NCBI RefSeq assembly: GCF_963678635.1
Contig: NW_026971027.1
Span: forward strand, 1-64,000
Length of the DNA: 64,000 nt
Direction of reading: 5' to 3'
Origin: Symsagittifera roscoffensis
Lineage: Eukaryota; Xenacoelomorpha; Acoela; Convolutidae
The notes under the pieces: generated by a model
What the model was told of the DNA's origin: nothing
Database searches by the model: none
The model's input: only the letters and a program-made list of their open reading frames with translations
Translations under genes and position numbers: made by a program
Part shown: positions 24,066-36,365 of the stretch, one piece after another
Position numbering within the stretch: the stretch's first letter is position 1
Layout: the number at the start of each line of letters is the position of its first letter

Positions 24066-25860
24066 ATGAGCGGAAGGAAACTCAGAAGCGAGAAGAACCT
24101 CGCTGACAATCAAGGGCGAAGTGTTGAAGCCGGACCGGCGAGTGAGACGCTTACGGTCTGCTTCGAGGAAGGCAAGCAAACGCTGATCCGACCCGACAAC
24201 CACCATCACGCGGACCCGGAAGAGCCAGGCGAGGACTTTGGACGGGAGGATGTTGAAGGAACGGAGGAGGCCTCGGAGCGTTCCGAGGTCGAACCGCGAG
24301 AAGAACTATTGTTCAGGGGAATGTCAAGATCAGAGACTAGGAAGAACAGGTGGAGAAAGGAACACTCATCTCTAATGAAGCAGAGCATGAACGCGAAGAT
24401 GTCAAGTATAAGCCCGAGGAAGGAAGAAACGAGTTCGAAAGCCAAGAAAAGCTGGAAGTCTTTGTATGATGAGCGCATGGGGTCGCTCCAAACTGAGGGT
24501 TTGTCTTCCAGTTTTGACCATCCGGAGATATCTCACTCGGATGTGGACTTCACGCCGAGTCCAAGGAATGAGTAAGATCTCGCCGACCAGGCCGATGTCT
24601 GATGGGATCACCGTATCCTCGACGTTCGACAGGTTGATGATGTCGATGGGCACGCAGAAGGGCGGCGCGTCATCAAGTACCAGGTTACAACCTCAGTTGA
24701 CCTCATCTTCTCTGGGTCTCACACCGTTATATATCGGGGGCAACTGGCGATATAAGTGACATGTTTGCTCGCGTAATGACAGGCCTTGAAGAGCTGCGAC
24801 GAGACATGACTAAGAGAATAGACCGAGTCGAAGAGGGAGCTCACCAGAATCATGAGAAATTGCGAGATGAGCTAAAAAACGTGAAGTCAAAGGCGAGAGT
24901 CGATAATGCCCAATTTTTTCTGAACACCGATCAATGCCTAGCGGAGAGCTTGGCTCAAGCAACCAAGGAGTCAGCAGAAAGAAAAGTTAGGTTGACAAGA
25001 GAGATCGAGCGACTGTTGAACGATCATGACAATACTTATGCTCACACGATGACTAGCCTGGAGAAATAGTTGGATGCCAAATCTGACCTAATGTTTACGA
25101 ATCTAAACATAGGGAGCGACCCAGGGCAGCCCCATTGAGGCCAGGTTGGACAAACCCGGCTCAGCTGGAAGCGGATGCCACCCCGGAGACACGGTTGCCC
25201 ACTGTGCCACAAGTCAAATCAGTTTCAGATCTGACTACAGTTTCGCAGGACACAACGATGTACGCCTCATTGTTTGAGCCTCTGAAAAGATCTCTTGAAA
25301 CAGTTACCACCAAACTCTCGAAGTCAACCGAGAGAGGAGAGAAGTTAAGAAGGACACTCAAAAAGCCGAAGTCATGCAAATACGAGTCAGATGGCTGCAT
25401 CGACACCTGGATCGAGGTGATGAAATTACATGTTGAGGAAGTGAATCTCTCAAAGAAACAGGAATGCAGCGCATTGACTATCAACAGAGGGTACCGTCCC
25501 AAGTTGTGTAACGGCGAAAAGGACTAATGAACGAGATAGCGCTCGCAAGTTATTCGACATCTTGCTGAATCGTTTCGGATCTGGTGTACAAGGGTATCAA
25601 GCTATGGTGAAATTTGAAAAGAGGCGACAAAGAGATGACGAGTCCACAGCCAAATTTTTGGATGACATTGAGTTAATCAGAAGCAGGAGCACTCCCGATG
25701 AGAGAATATCTGAGCGAAACTTGGCAATCGCCTCGAAGTTCATGGATGGAGTAAAACGCGACGAGCTGAAAACCATGTTGGCTACGCACTTTACCCTGTC
25801 GCTTGACCAGGAACCCACTCCCGATGATTTGCGTATGAAGTCACGCGAGTAATTGCTCAT
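24066..25860 (+). pseudogene. gag (matrix/capsid-like part), element B
   Basis: The first 169 codons from an ATG at 24066 are open: charged, Ser/Glu-rich, with basic clusters. A charged helical piece (24761-25069) and a capsid-like piece (25135-25860, in two frames) follow. The segment around 25380-25480 (Asp-Gly-Cys-Ile-Asp-Thr-Trp) and the Leu-Asn-Arg-Phe-Gly segment at 25565 match the minus-strand gag and fit the retrotransposon gag capsid family, which packages element RNA. Several frameshifts break it. Confidence 0.8.
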
Positions 25861-25954
25861 AAAACCGAGAGCGCAAAACCGTTACAGCAATTATGGCAAC
25901 TACAGCTGAACTAACACTGGCGCGAACTCCAGCTGGTACAGACCTCGTGATGAC

Positions 25955-26500
25955 ATGGATAAGAGGAAGTCATGTGCAATTTGTGGTTCGATGGACCACC
26001 ATGTTTCCGCCTGTTCTGTTTACAAACAAAACATTAAAGCAAAATGCTTTTTTCTTGAAGACATTGATGCGACCGATGAGGACCAGGAAGAGTATGTGAG
26101 AGGACACATAATGAGATATGGACCAAGATGCCTCTTCTGCAACTTCGAGGGACATTTCAAGTCGGACTGTACTCAATTCTGGTATGCAGTAGCGGACGAG
26201 AATCATCCCGCCATGTGGAGGCACTTTCGGTGGTCAAGTCAAGTCGAGCCCGCCTGATGAGCGAAGCCGAATCACGAAAGAAAGAGGAGAGAACAGACAA
26301 CTTCACAACCAAAAAGGTGAAAACCTTACCTGATGAAGCTCTTGCTTCGAGCCTGGAGGCAGAGTCAACCGGCGCCCTCAAGGTGGCGTATGGCCTAGCG
26401 ACACGGACCACATTACAGAATGTCCAGCAAGATTTGGCCACCAAAGATGTGGAGAAATGGGTAAAGCCAGAATTAAAGAACACAGACCAAAGTTAGAAAT
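25955..26500 (+). pseudogene. gag nucleocapsid region with two zinc knuckles, element B
   Basis: An open frame of 100 codons carries two CX2CX4HX4C zinc knuckles, both complete: one near 25977-26018 and one near 26131-26172. Zinc knuckles bind nucleic acid and help RNA packaging. The minus-strand element has lost a cysteine from its second knuckle, and elements A and A' lack the whole region. A Glu/Lys-rich tail follows in another frame. Confidence 0.85.
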
Positions 26501-26699
26501 TTGACAATCTGGAAAGATCGACAAAATAAGAGGATAACCAGGAACCCAGAAAGCAGGATCTAAAGCTGATCATCATCTCGGGGAATACCTTCGGCATGAC
26601 AAGAGACGGGACGAAGATAATGTCGATCGAATCGGTCGCGGGCTATCAAGTGGTGAAGAACTTGAGTGAGCCGTCGGAGTACACCTGGGCTTCTACGAG

Positions 26700-27917
26700 G
26701 ACTACTTGAGAGAGAAGGATCCCAAATTGGACCCAAGGGCAGTACGAGCGTTGATCACGACAGGAAGTCCAAAACTAATGAAAGTAGATGTTCATCACAT
26801 AGAAGTCCATGGCCCATATCCGATCTTAATTAACGTGGATGGGATAAAAACTTACACCAAAGCTCATGTGACTGTTACAGTTGACCAGGTACGTCGGATC
26901 TACATTGTTCTAGAAGAACTTAGGCTCCGACGAATCGGAAACAACGCCATGCTCGAACAGGACGCCGTCCACATAGGCTGTGAAGCCGATCTGGATGCGC
27001 ATGTACTGGAGGTGCATGGCAGACCACTCTCCGTGAAGGGACTATTAGACACCGAAGCAGTGGTCAGTGTCATGCCTGTGAGCACCTGAACCGACATGGG
27101 TTTCGATATGTCGAAGTTGATTCCGACTAAAATCAGACTCGCAGCGGCTAATCAGGGTGTAATTCACGTGACCGGAAGGAGCCCTGTCATCTCGTTGCAG
27201 CTAGGAGGGAGACATCTATGGATGAGTTTCCTGGTCGTCGAATAGCTTGACGAGTCCGACCAGTTCATCCTAGGGTGGGATTTTGTGCGCAACTTCGACG
27301 TTCAAATTGACCTCAACGACGGGTTGATAATAATCAAGGACCCTCAGAGGAAGTATGAAAAGAAACCAATTATTAAAGTCCTGATTAACCAAGCAAAGGT
27401 GTCAATTTTCCTAGTTAGAATGGTTAGGTTAACACCACATCAGGCTGTAATAGCGACATTTAGGATGAAAAACCAAGATGAGCTTAGCAACACTATACAG
27501 GTGTGTCTAGTTTCAAATCCCAACAGTAAAAGCTCAGCTATTGTAGGAAGAAGCTTCTCACTCACTCAGAGCGGACTGTGTGCGAGTGTGTTGTTGAACA
27601 CAGAGGCAACCACTGAGACGATACAACGAGGAAAGAAGCCTGGTTACGCATTGCCTTTGAACTTAGACGATCGGAATTTGGAAAACTTCAAAAGTTTTGA
27701 CATAACTAAGTGTCCCTTGCATGCCAACCAAGAATACATCCTAAAAAGGATACGTGAATTGAAATCTTTTAAAAAATTGTTTTCAATGAAGTCAGAGACA
27801 GACGATGGGCTGTCTAGTTGTTTAAAATTTCCTGAGAGACCGACAAAAAACAGACTTAACAGCGGACAAGCCAGTTTTACCTGGGATAGAGCATTTAGGA
27901 GGCAAGTTATCGGATAA
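26700..27917 (+). pseudogene. aspartic protease and linker, element B
   Basis: Open pieces at 26706-27089 and 27285-27917 align with the minus-strand protease. The catalytic triplet reads Asp-Thr-Glu (27048-27056) instead of Asp-Thr-Gly. The TGA following the conserved Ser-Thr is shared with elements A and A'. The Arg-Asp-Phe motif after the flap is altered to Trp-Asp-Phe. The 210-codon second piece includes the protease-RT linker. Confidence 0.8.
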
Positions 27918-28069
27918 GGAACTGGAGTCGCTCAGAGCGGTGTTAAATCGAACCGCAGTCGTTTTTTCGAAGAATAAGGCCAATATAGGGTTGCTGCAAT
28001 TTTGTAGAGCAAGCGATCGAAATAGAAGAGGGCTCAGTACTTTTCAGAGACGGGGCAAGAAGAATGACC

Positions 28070-28690
28070 CAACACAAATCAGAAGCAAGCTGAAAAAAAA
28101 ATAGAAATGCAGTAACGATAAAGGACGCATATCCGATTCCCCGCATCGACGTGAGCCTCTCCAAAATAGGAGATGCAAAAGTCTTCACGACGTTGGATTT
28201 GGGTTCTTAGTTCTGGCAGGTGCCCCTCTGAAAACAGGATCGCGAGACGACAGGCTTTGCGTGCGAGCTGGGATTGTACCAACGGAAAAGAAGGCCGTTT
28301 GGATTATGCAATGCGACGGCTACGTTCCAGCGGTTAATGGCCCAGGCACTCACAAAAGTAATCAAAAATCATGAAAACCTCAACATTGATGACGTAGTCA
28401 TCGCGACATTACTCTGGAGGACCATATAGAGAGACTAGACGAGGTCTTTGCTTACATGAAACAAGCGGGTCTCAAGTGCAAACCTTCAAAGTGCGATATC
28501 TTGGGAGACCCAATCAGGTATCTGGGCACCTTGTGGACAAAAACCTTACCTTGTGTTGACATGGCAAGCACCGAAGACCGACACGCAATTGATGAGCTTC
28601 CTTGGATTCGCTAAGTACTACCGAGAGTTTATCAAGGGGTATTCATACAAAATACACCCCATGCAGTAGTTGACAAGAAATAAAGGCAAA
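28070..28690 (+). pseudogene. reverse transcriptase remnant, element B
   Basis: It carries the same finger-region deletion as element A', near 28085-28105. A further 12-base loss changes the catalytic Tyr-Val-Asp-Asp to Asn-Ile-Asp-Asp near 28386-28397. Palm motifs (Phe-Gly-Leu-Cys-Asn-Ala-Thr near 28300) and the thumb are recognisable in several frames, with stops. Not functional. Confidence 0.8.
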
Positions 28691-29150
28691 AAATTCAGTT
28701 GGACTGACGAGGCTCAGGTCTACATCGAGAAAATCAAGCGCAAACTCTGCGAGGCTCCGTTCCTCGGCATGCCCATAGAAAAGGGGATGTTCGTGTTAGA
28801 CACGGATGCATCAGTGTTGCGATATCGGGCAGACCGTTCTCCGACCAATAGCCTCTGGAAGTAAGGTCCTGAGCGACACTGGAATGAAGTACGGTGCATC
28901 GAAAGCGGAGATGTTTGCGGTGATAACTTTCGTGGACAAATACAGAACCTACTTAGGGAATGCTCCCTTCAAGTTGCGCGTGGACAATCGTCCTCTTGCG
29001 TGGCTGAAAACCTATTCAATGGACCAAAGCTACATTGGTCGTCGTTGGATCGTGCGCCTTGACGGATACCACATGATCAATGAGCATCGAACCCGTTATA
29101 GGCACCAGAAAGCCAATAGCCTCAGCAAAAAGACGGAGTTTTATGAGCGA
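28690..29150 (+). pseudogene. RNase H remnant, element B
   Basis: Leu-Asp-Thr-Asp near 28794, the Ala-Glu-Met-Phe segment near 28905 and Arg-Val-Asp-Asn near 28978 keep the acidic residues. About 45 bases between the first two are missing and the frame changes there. The second part is open for 165 codons from 28806. Confidence 0.8.
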
Positions 29151-29159
29151 CTAGTAGCG

Positions 29160-30240
29160 TCAGCCAAGCGTCAAATAAGGATGGATTTTCATTTCTGGAC
29201 AACAAAAACTACGACGAACTGCCAATCACTAGATGGCTTGACAAGTCAGGGCATCCCATACCAGGACAACCGGAACTTCCCGTGGAAGTTGCCGCGGGGA
29301 TAAAAATGTTGTCGAGAGGGAATCTGGTCCCGTTGGACTTGCTAGTTCGATCAAACCTGGTTCAACAAGAACTGACCAGGCTGGGCATCAACAGCGTAGG
29401 ACTAATGAAGAACACGGTGAACGTGACACCGGATGTCATGTTGAAACTCCGTGACCTTCTACACAGAGAGGTTGAACGGCATGATCATGAGTGGATGGAG
29501 ACTGTGTAACGGTAGACACTCACTGAAAGAACGAAGAAGAGAGCTCATCTGGAGACGAGACATTGTTCGGTGAGTTTTGCGCTTTCCGGCCCGGGCAAGG
29601 CAACTTGTCTGGGGAGTCAAATTCAACGCGACCAAGGGACAGAATTTTGTCCGGGGACCCAAGAAACATCACAGACAAGTTGGAGTGTAATGATGTAGAT
29701 ACCGCCGGCTCGAGTGATGACTCAGGGACTCAGTCCTGGTAGAATACATCGGAAACTACTTCCAATTCTGATGTCTCGGAGATTGCAATTCAATCCTTGT
29801 TGGTGGAATGTAAACAGCGAGGGTTGGACCGGCAAATGCATCAGGACCCGGATACCTCCGATGAGGAGGGCACTGTAGTGGATAAGGCCACGGATGAGCT
29901 TGCACTGATAGCAGTGTCGAAATGCACAACCAGAATACTTCCACATGATACGGTCGTCCGTACCATCCTGGAACCATCTGTGCAGGAAGCAACACCTATG
30001 AAGAAGATATGGTGGGTCTATTTGATGATTGATGCCCATGACTCGGAGATCAAAAGCGGACAATTGAACAAGGTAAAGACGTATCTGAAAGCCAGATACC
30101 GGCTGCCGGATCTCTTGAGGGCTCAACAAATTGATAGACGACGAGCAACCTGAACAGATGGATCGAAAACGGAGCTCCTGATAAGGGAGATCTAGAGGAA
30201 GACAACTATAAGACCTTGAAGCAATTCTATATGAAGAGAT
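29160..30240 (+). pseudogene. RNase H-integrase spacer, element B
   Basis: Short overlapping frames (29282-29509, 29797-30153) are acidic and Leu-rich, without a domain I recognise. They match 17440-18325 of element A' and the 55.5-56.3 kb spacer of the minus-strand element. A long acidic spacer between RNase H and the integrase zinc domain is therefore a family trait. Confidence 0.65.
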
Positions 30241-31330
30241 AAGATTTGTTGTACATGAACAAAGACATAATTGAAGCCTGTAAACGCCAAAGTCCTTTAC
30301 AAGTATAATTCAATAGTTTTACCACAGTTATACCAGACCGAATTGCTCTTTCGTTCACATGATCAGATGGGCCATCAAGGCGTGAATGAAGTGTACAACA
30401 GGATACAGAAACGATTCGAATGGCCTGGTTTGAAGAAGGCTTGTGAAAAGCGGATCTCTGCATGCTTGTCGTGTCAACAGGCGGAAGACCCCAGGAAACT
30501 TTTGTTCCCCTTATAGTCAATGGAGTCATCAGGATTCAACGAAGTGGTACAAATAGAACATCAGAAGAAATGCTTGACAGCCAAGGGCTACAATCAAGTG
30601 CCGGTAATGATTGATCATTTCACGAAATACGCAGAGGCAGCACCTTGTGTAAACGCGTCAGCGGAAGAAACGTGCGATCACTTGATAAACGTATGGATAG
30701 CGAGACACGGCTGCCCCATCACATTCCAATCTTACAATGGCAAAGCATTCGTGGGCGATCTCAAGAATGAGTTAAGTTAATGAAGAGGTCGCAGTTGGCC
30801 AACTAGACCACTTATCACCCACAAATGAATGGCCTAGTTGAAAGGTAAAGTCACACGTTGGTATCCATGTTGAGAGTTTTTTGCTCACGCTACATGAATG
30901 ACTGGGATAGACACTTGCCGCAAGCGATGGGCGCTTGTAACAGCACAGAAGTTTCCACCACTAGAATAAGTCCGCATATGATGCTAACTGGTCACGAGAA
31001 AGCTCTTCCGTTAATGTTCTTCTATCCTGAGTACGAATGAAAGAAAACATCACCGCAAAAGTACGTGCGTGATGTTTTTAGAGGACAGCAGGACCTAAAT
31101 GACTTATGCAGGAGGAACACGCAACAGGCGCACATCAGACGAAAAAAAATATTTGATAAAAAGGACTGCAGATACAAAAACCTACTCGGTTGGAGATTAT
31201 GTCTGGTGGTTTCAGGAAATAGTTCCACCAAAAGGAACCAAAAAAAATTACTGAAAAAATGGCGTAGTCGTTCCAAAGAACTGAAGTACACCAAGGAGGT
31301 CGTTTTAATCGATTGAGCACCGGACGAGCA
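30240..31330 (+). pseudogene. integrase remnant, element B
   Basis: The N-terminal His-His-Cys-Cys zinc domain is present (30271-30516; His near 30355, Cys-Leu-Ser-Cys near 30468). In the catalytic core the first Asp is replaced by Glu (Gln-Ile-Glu-His near 30555) and the second by Tyr (Gln-Ser-Tyr-Asn near 30730); the Glu of Leu-Val-Glu-Arg remains. The GPY/F-type C-terminal segment (31065-31330) has lost its Gly-Pro-Phe. Strand transfer cannot be expected. Confidence 0.85.
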
Positions 31331-31936
31331 ACTCCTTGCGAAAACATCAAACCGCACAATGCCTCATCAGAGGACATGCAAAAGAGAGACTATTTGATAA
31401 TGGATCCTGCCTGCGAGGTGAATGTAAGAGGCATGCGTGACAAAAACGACCGGAACGAGGTGGTAGATGGTTGCGATCTGCCATTGGATCTGGAATTGAC
31501 CGAACGAGTGGAGGTGGACGACGAAACTCTACCTTATGCCGAAGAGAACTGGGACTTCCCAGAACAATTAGAAGTTGACAGAGGTGTACAGCCTGGCTTT
31601 CCCTTCTACAGGGAAACATGCCAAAGCAAAAGAAGGAAAGGCAAGAAGAAGTACAATCCGTATGGTGAGGATTTTGTCATAGACAGGATAGTTTTGAGCG
31701 ACATGATGGACTCGCTAGTCGGACTTGACGAAGTGCTGGTGCTGCAAAAAATCGACCTAGTCAACGACACGGAGCGGGATTGGATAGACGATTGCTCTGA
31801 ACCGGAAAAGGAGTTTGAAGCTGAGACTGAACAGCTACATGATCAAGAATTGACAGATCTGCGAGTACTCAAAGGGCTCCATGATCTGCCAACAGACCCC
31901 AAAGAGACCATCTTTACGATTCAAGGGGTCGGCTAA
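31313..31936 (+). pseudogene. acidic linker between integrase and macro domain, element B
   Basis: An open frame of 207 codons from 31313, rich in Asp and Glu, with a basic Lys/Arg patch near its middle. It matches 53342-54238 of the minus-strand element in position and residues (Asp-Pro-Ala-Cys-Glu-Val-Asn is shared apart from one residue). It starts within the tail of the integrase. Function unknown; it may be a natively disordered tether. Confidence 0.7.
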
Positions 31937-32080
31937 AACAGCATGAAAAATATCAGTCACAACAATACTACATCCAACTGGGTCGCTCCAGATGGTCTTT
32001 GACACGTTCCAGAATCCAATCGCGATCTGCTCGATTTTGGGCGATCGAAAGGAACGTGGACGGATAATTTTGTCCGGGAA

Positions 32081-32660
32081 GTGGGGGTAGGACTCACCCA
32101 CATCGAAAATCTGATGATTAAAAAAAATCGGCGAGGGAAACCGGAGAGCTGGAAATGGAGGGCGAATCCTACTTTGATCTACCAAACCGAGTTTACGAAT
32201 CCTACTTTGATCTACCAAACCACTATTCAAACAATGTCGTCGTCACGGACCGCGACTTCAAACTCATGGAAAGTACGTGCACCAAAGCAATAAATGCGGG
32301 TGTAAGCTTTAAGACAGCACTAGCGGCCGACTTTAAGATATAGTATAAGAAAATCAAGTTTTTGTGGAAACAGAGGCCTGGTGTAGGAGGGTTGATAACG
32401 CTGCCCCCTGTCGCATCACAGATACCAGGGAAATGTTTGTGTTTCCTTTTAACTAAAACCACTGATAAGCAACATGAAAACCCCGAAAACTTGGTGCTGG
32501 CCTCAACTTGATGGATTGAATTCCTGGTTGGGAGAGGAGTAACCTCACTCTCTTTACCAGTTTATGATCCCAATAGGGGAAAACTGCATCCGAGAGAGCT
32601 GTATGCCCTTGTACATTTGATAGTTTCAGAGACAGACATAGAAGTATATTTACACTAAAA
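32081..32660 (+). pseudogene. macro-domain-like 3' end of pol, element B
   Basis: After a Val-Gly-Leu-Thr-His segment, the reading frame resembles the OARD1-type macro fold, whose members bind ADP-ribose and can remove it or its acyl esters. Support: a Cys-Leu-Cys-Phe-Leu-Leu-Thr-Lys strand (near 32433) like the Tyr-Leu-Val-Thr-Lys strand of that family, a following helix, a Thr-Ser-Leu-Ser-Leu-Pro strand (near 32552), a Gly loop, and a last helix with Thr-Asp-Ile-Glu-Val-Tyr (near 32637). TAG at 32341 and TGA near 32509 interrupt it. The usual Gly-rich ligand loop is not evident. Confidence 0.6.
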
Positions 32661-32662
32661 AA

Positions 32663-33130
32663 ATATCAGAGCATATGCTAGAGCCACATTAGATGTTAAG
32701 TGGTCTTTGTTAGGTTTGCTTTTTAGGCACAATGATTAGGTTTTGGGTTAACTATCAGGGATTCGATTGTTATGTGATAGTGTTGATGTGTGGAATTCGT
32801 ATGTTATGTTATTCTTCGGTTATGTCTCATGTGATGTTTATGTCATGAAAGCCTGGATTACTCCAGGTACGGAAGGTGACAGCGCTCATTTGTGATCTTG
32901 ACAAGATCGCAGGTGTACGATCCAGCTTGGTGCTAGTTTTTAAATCAAGAACGGAAGCGATCTTCAATTGATAGTTTTTAAAAGACGTTAATGATGTTTT
33001 ATCTCAGAAAATGAACAGTCTGGAATGATGATTCTAAGTCGTGTATTGTTTTTTAGATTGAACTTGATTGATTCCTCTTTGTTCATTGAACTTGAATAAT
33101 TAGAAGAGTGCGACAACACATACACAAAGA
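32663..33130. other. intergenic gap between macro domain and SGNH gene, element B
   Basis: About 470 bases without a gene. A gap of similar size (52289-52799) separates the same two genes in the minus-strand element. I see no repeat shared by eye. Confidence 0.5.
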
Positions 33131-33133
33131 AAC

Positions 33134-35100
33134 ATGACTGACAAGGACGACTTCATGGATTTCATCTCAGCAAGCCTAGGAGCGACTCTAGAAGAGATAT
33201 AACAACGCATAATGGATTGCAATTTCTCGCTAGAAGACCCGGAGTTAACGATGTTCACCGTCGCACTCTTGAATGCAATGGCACGAGTAGGCCGTGGGGA
33301 CCGCCCCACGGAAGTGGTGTTAATGTTGCCTACGGCAAGTCCGGGACTGCCGAAAGAGGCTGAAATCGATTGATGAGATGGCGGCGAGGAGAAATGTCGG
33401 AACATGTCCTGGCTCGTGAGCCGGGACTGGGTGAGCAGAGGGATCAACGACTAGGTGAGATGCCTTTACCTGTTCGACCAGTGCAGCCACTTATCGGAGC
33501 AAAACGATCACAAGATGGGACCACAAGGTTCCCTTCATAGTCAGCGAAATCTCCAACGGCTGCCCTTTCACAGAAGAGCGTAAAGATGAGTGAGATGTAG
33601 ATTCAGACATCGGAAACCATTGAGACGTTGGGAAAAAACAAAAAGACCACAGGGAGCTGTATGACAAGTTGGAAGAGTACAAGGAAATAGCTCTAGAAAG
33701 AGATGAGTGGAAGAAGAAATTCGAGGACACGCGAACAGCTCTCAAGGAGGAAGAGATAAAACACCTGAAGGAGTTTTATATGGCGAGGATGAGCTGATTG
33801 TCACCTGAGGTTCTGGCAACGATGATCTCCTCGGATAGATGCAGGGACACACATCCCAGGACGAACGCACAGGAGCAGTGCGCCCCGAGGGAGCCCGAGG
33901 CTCCTCAACCGACAGCACAATCTGCCTCGAACTCGAGGATAACGGTAGCAGATCCTTCAGATAACTATTTGGCTCCCCAGATTCAGGAGTCCTTTAATCC
34001 GGTAGCCAGAGCGACGATGGACGAGATCAACAGGACCAGTGGCCGGAAGCTGGGTAGGGTTGTCCCTTCCCAACGCCCTGACCGCTCCTTGAGTAACTCC
34101 GAACGAAACTCACGGGCCATAGTGTCGACGGGACCCGAATGTGGCGAGACTCCTTTGAGATCTCGCGTAGTGGATATCAGAAATAATGTGGCGGTACGCA
34201 ATTGATTCGTCTATGTAGCCGTGGAGCATCCTCGAGCATGTTTGAATGGCATGAGCTGGAACCCTGCCATTAACAACCAGGCAATTCTTCCTCCAGGGAG
34301 TCGTCATTTGGCTGTTGGAGATGAGGGATGTGAACGAGATCTTTATGAGTGGTCAGACCACTCTTCTATCTTTTGGAGGGGCCTCCGTGGCCCAGGTCAT
34401 TAAAATGATGGAGTTCCAGAGCGAGGATCACCTAGACACACTGTGATAATGCTCGGTATCAATGACGTTTCAAGGGTCCCTGTTACCCAGAAGGCAAGTT
34501 TGCCTTTTGAACAAACTAAAGGAGAAATACAGACCCCGACTCGTGGTGCTGTGTACAATACTGCAGAACCCGGAGGTGGACACGCCAGTGGCGGACCTCA
34601 TGAATGGCAACGTGACCCGATGGAACGATATGACCATCGGCTGGTGAGAAGCAATTCTAGCGAGCTGCGACTCAAGGATTTTGAGAATATGCTGCGCATG
34701 ACTGATCATCTCGCACTCACCAGAGATGGGATACACTTCAGAACTCAGCAAGGGAGACGCTGGATAAACGATGTGTTTCAGACAAAGATAGAAGAAATGG
34801 AGCAAGAAGTGAGGACAACCGACTCACTGGCTCGGACCAGTTCGACTGGAGGAGGTAGGATGGGGGTAATGTGCCGGAACCACTCGCCAGTCGCCTCGGG
34901 CCCCTGGCAATAAAAACGGGTGCAACCGCTCCCGTTGTCCCATGCCCAGATGTGAGAGAAAGGTTGAAAACCGCTCCTCCCCCTAGAAGACAACCGTTGG
35001 AGAGCCGAATTGGGAGGCCAATTGATCAGAGTCAGACTAGCTCTCCTAACACTATACCGAGGACGGCCAACCCACCCGCCGCGGCAACTCCTGCTTCTAC
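33134..35100 (+). pseudogene. coiled-coil plus SGNH-hydrolase gene, element B (broken)
   Basis: An ATG at 33134 opens a short domain matching the start of the minus-strand gene at 52278 (Leu-Leu-Asn-Ala then Thr-Glu-Val-Val-Leu-Met). A Lys/Glu-rich coiled coil follows (about 33650-33790), then a proline- and serine-rich stretch. Near 34310-34800 is an SGNH/GDSL hydrolase domain: Phe-Gly-Gly-Ala (block II, near 34370), Gly-Ile-Asn-Asp (block III, near 34452) and Asp-Gly-Ile-His-Phe (block V, near 34727). The block I serine is disrupted and the frame shifts at least twice. SGNH enzymes are esterases; the substrate here is unknown. Confidence 0.65.
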
Positions 35101-35149
35101 AGGAATCCCATCGACGATCGCCACGCCGGCGGAAAGAATTATATATACC

Positions 35150-35780
35150 TTTGTATTTAGCATGTGGTTCATAATTTTTTTTGTTTCATGCTGTTTTTTG
35201 CAATCAATTGCTTGTGCTTTAATTCAGATCTCATTTTTGAATAATCCAAAATAATCCCGGAATAAAACTCGGCCTGCGCTTTCTTGTCGACAAACTTGCG
35301 TATGAATTGCATTTATGAATATAACTCTTGTAATAATTGGACATAAAGATCTAAAAAAACCATCATTTCGTATAAAATTAAATGTAAAAGGGTCATTCTA
35401 ATAAGCCTATGGTTTCATCTGTGATGGGTAAAATAATGAAAAAGTTCATCGTGGAGAAGTCTTGAGTTCCAAATTTTTCTTCTTTTAGGTAGATATAATT
35501 TTAAAACCTTCTATGTATTTCTGTAAACTGGTGTGTTTTGACATTTAGATTATTAGCTGTTGCGTGCTTTGCTTTTGGTCAATTTTTTTTATTGTTTGCA
35601 TTGATGTGGCGTTTGACATGAACAGAAAATGTTTCAATTCTTAAAGAAATATTTGTACTACAATGTGGCTAATCTCTAAACCACATAATACATCGGTAGC
35701 CCAAAAACACGTATATAGTCCTTTAGATACAAACCAAATGATAGCAATGATTCATTAAGGCATTTTACGTTGTTAATGAC
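35150..35780. repeat. diverged copy of the end of the 3.37 kb unit
   Basis: Sequence from TGTATTTAGCATGTG (35152) to GTTAATG (35776) matches 38370-39016 and 41742-42390 with many differences. In the younger copies the match continues into CGATA and the LTR-like block; here it continues into unrelated DNA. So the LTR-like block joined or inserted at that point after this copy separated. No gene is seen, and nothing is recognised in 35781-36008. Confidence 0.7.
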
Positions 35781-36074
35781 AATGAGGAAAGGTACGCGAA
35801 CCTCGAAAACAGTACGCACGTGGTTAATGGGCCGATTTTTAGACCCCACCCAGTTAAAGAACATTATTAAAGAAGTTGCGTAGCTTCTTTCCGTAGGAGT
35901 ACGAAGTCGGAACGAACCCTTCCTAATTAGCTGATTTTGACAAAAAGGCTCCAAGATTGTAATAGGCTCGTAGAAGGTAAGGGTCTCGGCTAAGATTTTG
36001 TGACAACAGGGAAGGTTCACTTATTCGATGACTCGGAAAGGTCCCAAACCGGAGAAGTTCTGTTTTTGCGTAAC

Positions 36075-36365
36075 CGGAGGGGTGACTTTTTGCCAATATG
36101 AGAGGGTCATATTATTGCCATTTCGAAGAATCTCCTTCCGGAGGGGTCCATTTTTGCCAATATGAGAGGGTCATAGTATTGCCAACCCGGGTTAGTCTTC
36201 TTCTTGCCAATCCGGCGGATCCCGTTATGCAAACCTTGAGGGGTCATTTTTGCCAAATCGGAGGGGTCTTAATCCAGATTCGTCCTTTTTTGGCATTTTG
36301 GAGCGGTCCCAATCCGGAGAAGTCCTGTTTTTCGCCAACTCTGAAGGGTCCCTTAAGTTTTGAAC
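36075..36365. repeat. degenerate GGAGGGGTC / TTTTTGCC short repeats
   Basis: A run of imperfect words of the form CCGGAGGGGTC followed by TTTTTGCCAA. One longer word, GCCAATATGAGAGGGTCAT, occurs at 36092 and again about 63 bases later. The same array is in copy 2 at about 39446-39736. It looks like an old minisatellite. The 93-codon frame across it is a by-product. Confidence 0.6.

Larger units (their letters stand above)
19605..35100 (+). mobile_element. Ty3/gypsy-type LTR retrotransposon, element B (decayed)
   Basis: Order: candidate LTR, primer site, 4 kb leader, gag, protease, RT, RNase H, integrase, acidic linker, macro-like domain, SGNH-hydrolase pseudogene. The order protease-RT-RNase H-integrase is that of the Ty3/gypsy (Metaviridae) group. 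Frame changes, stops and domain deletions run throughout, so it is not autonomous. No 3' LTR is visible; it appears truncated near 35.1 kb. Confidence 0.75.
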
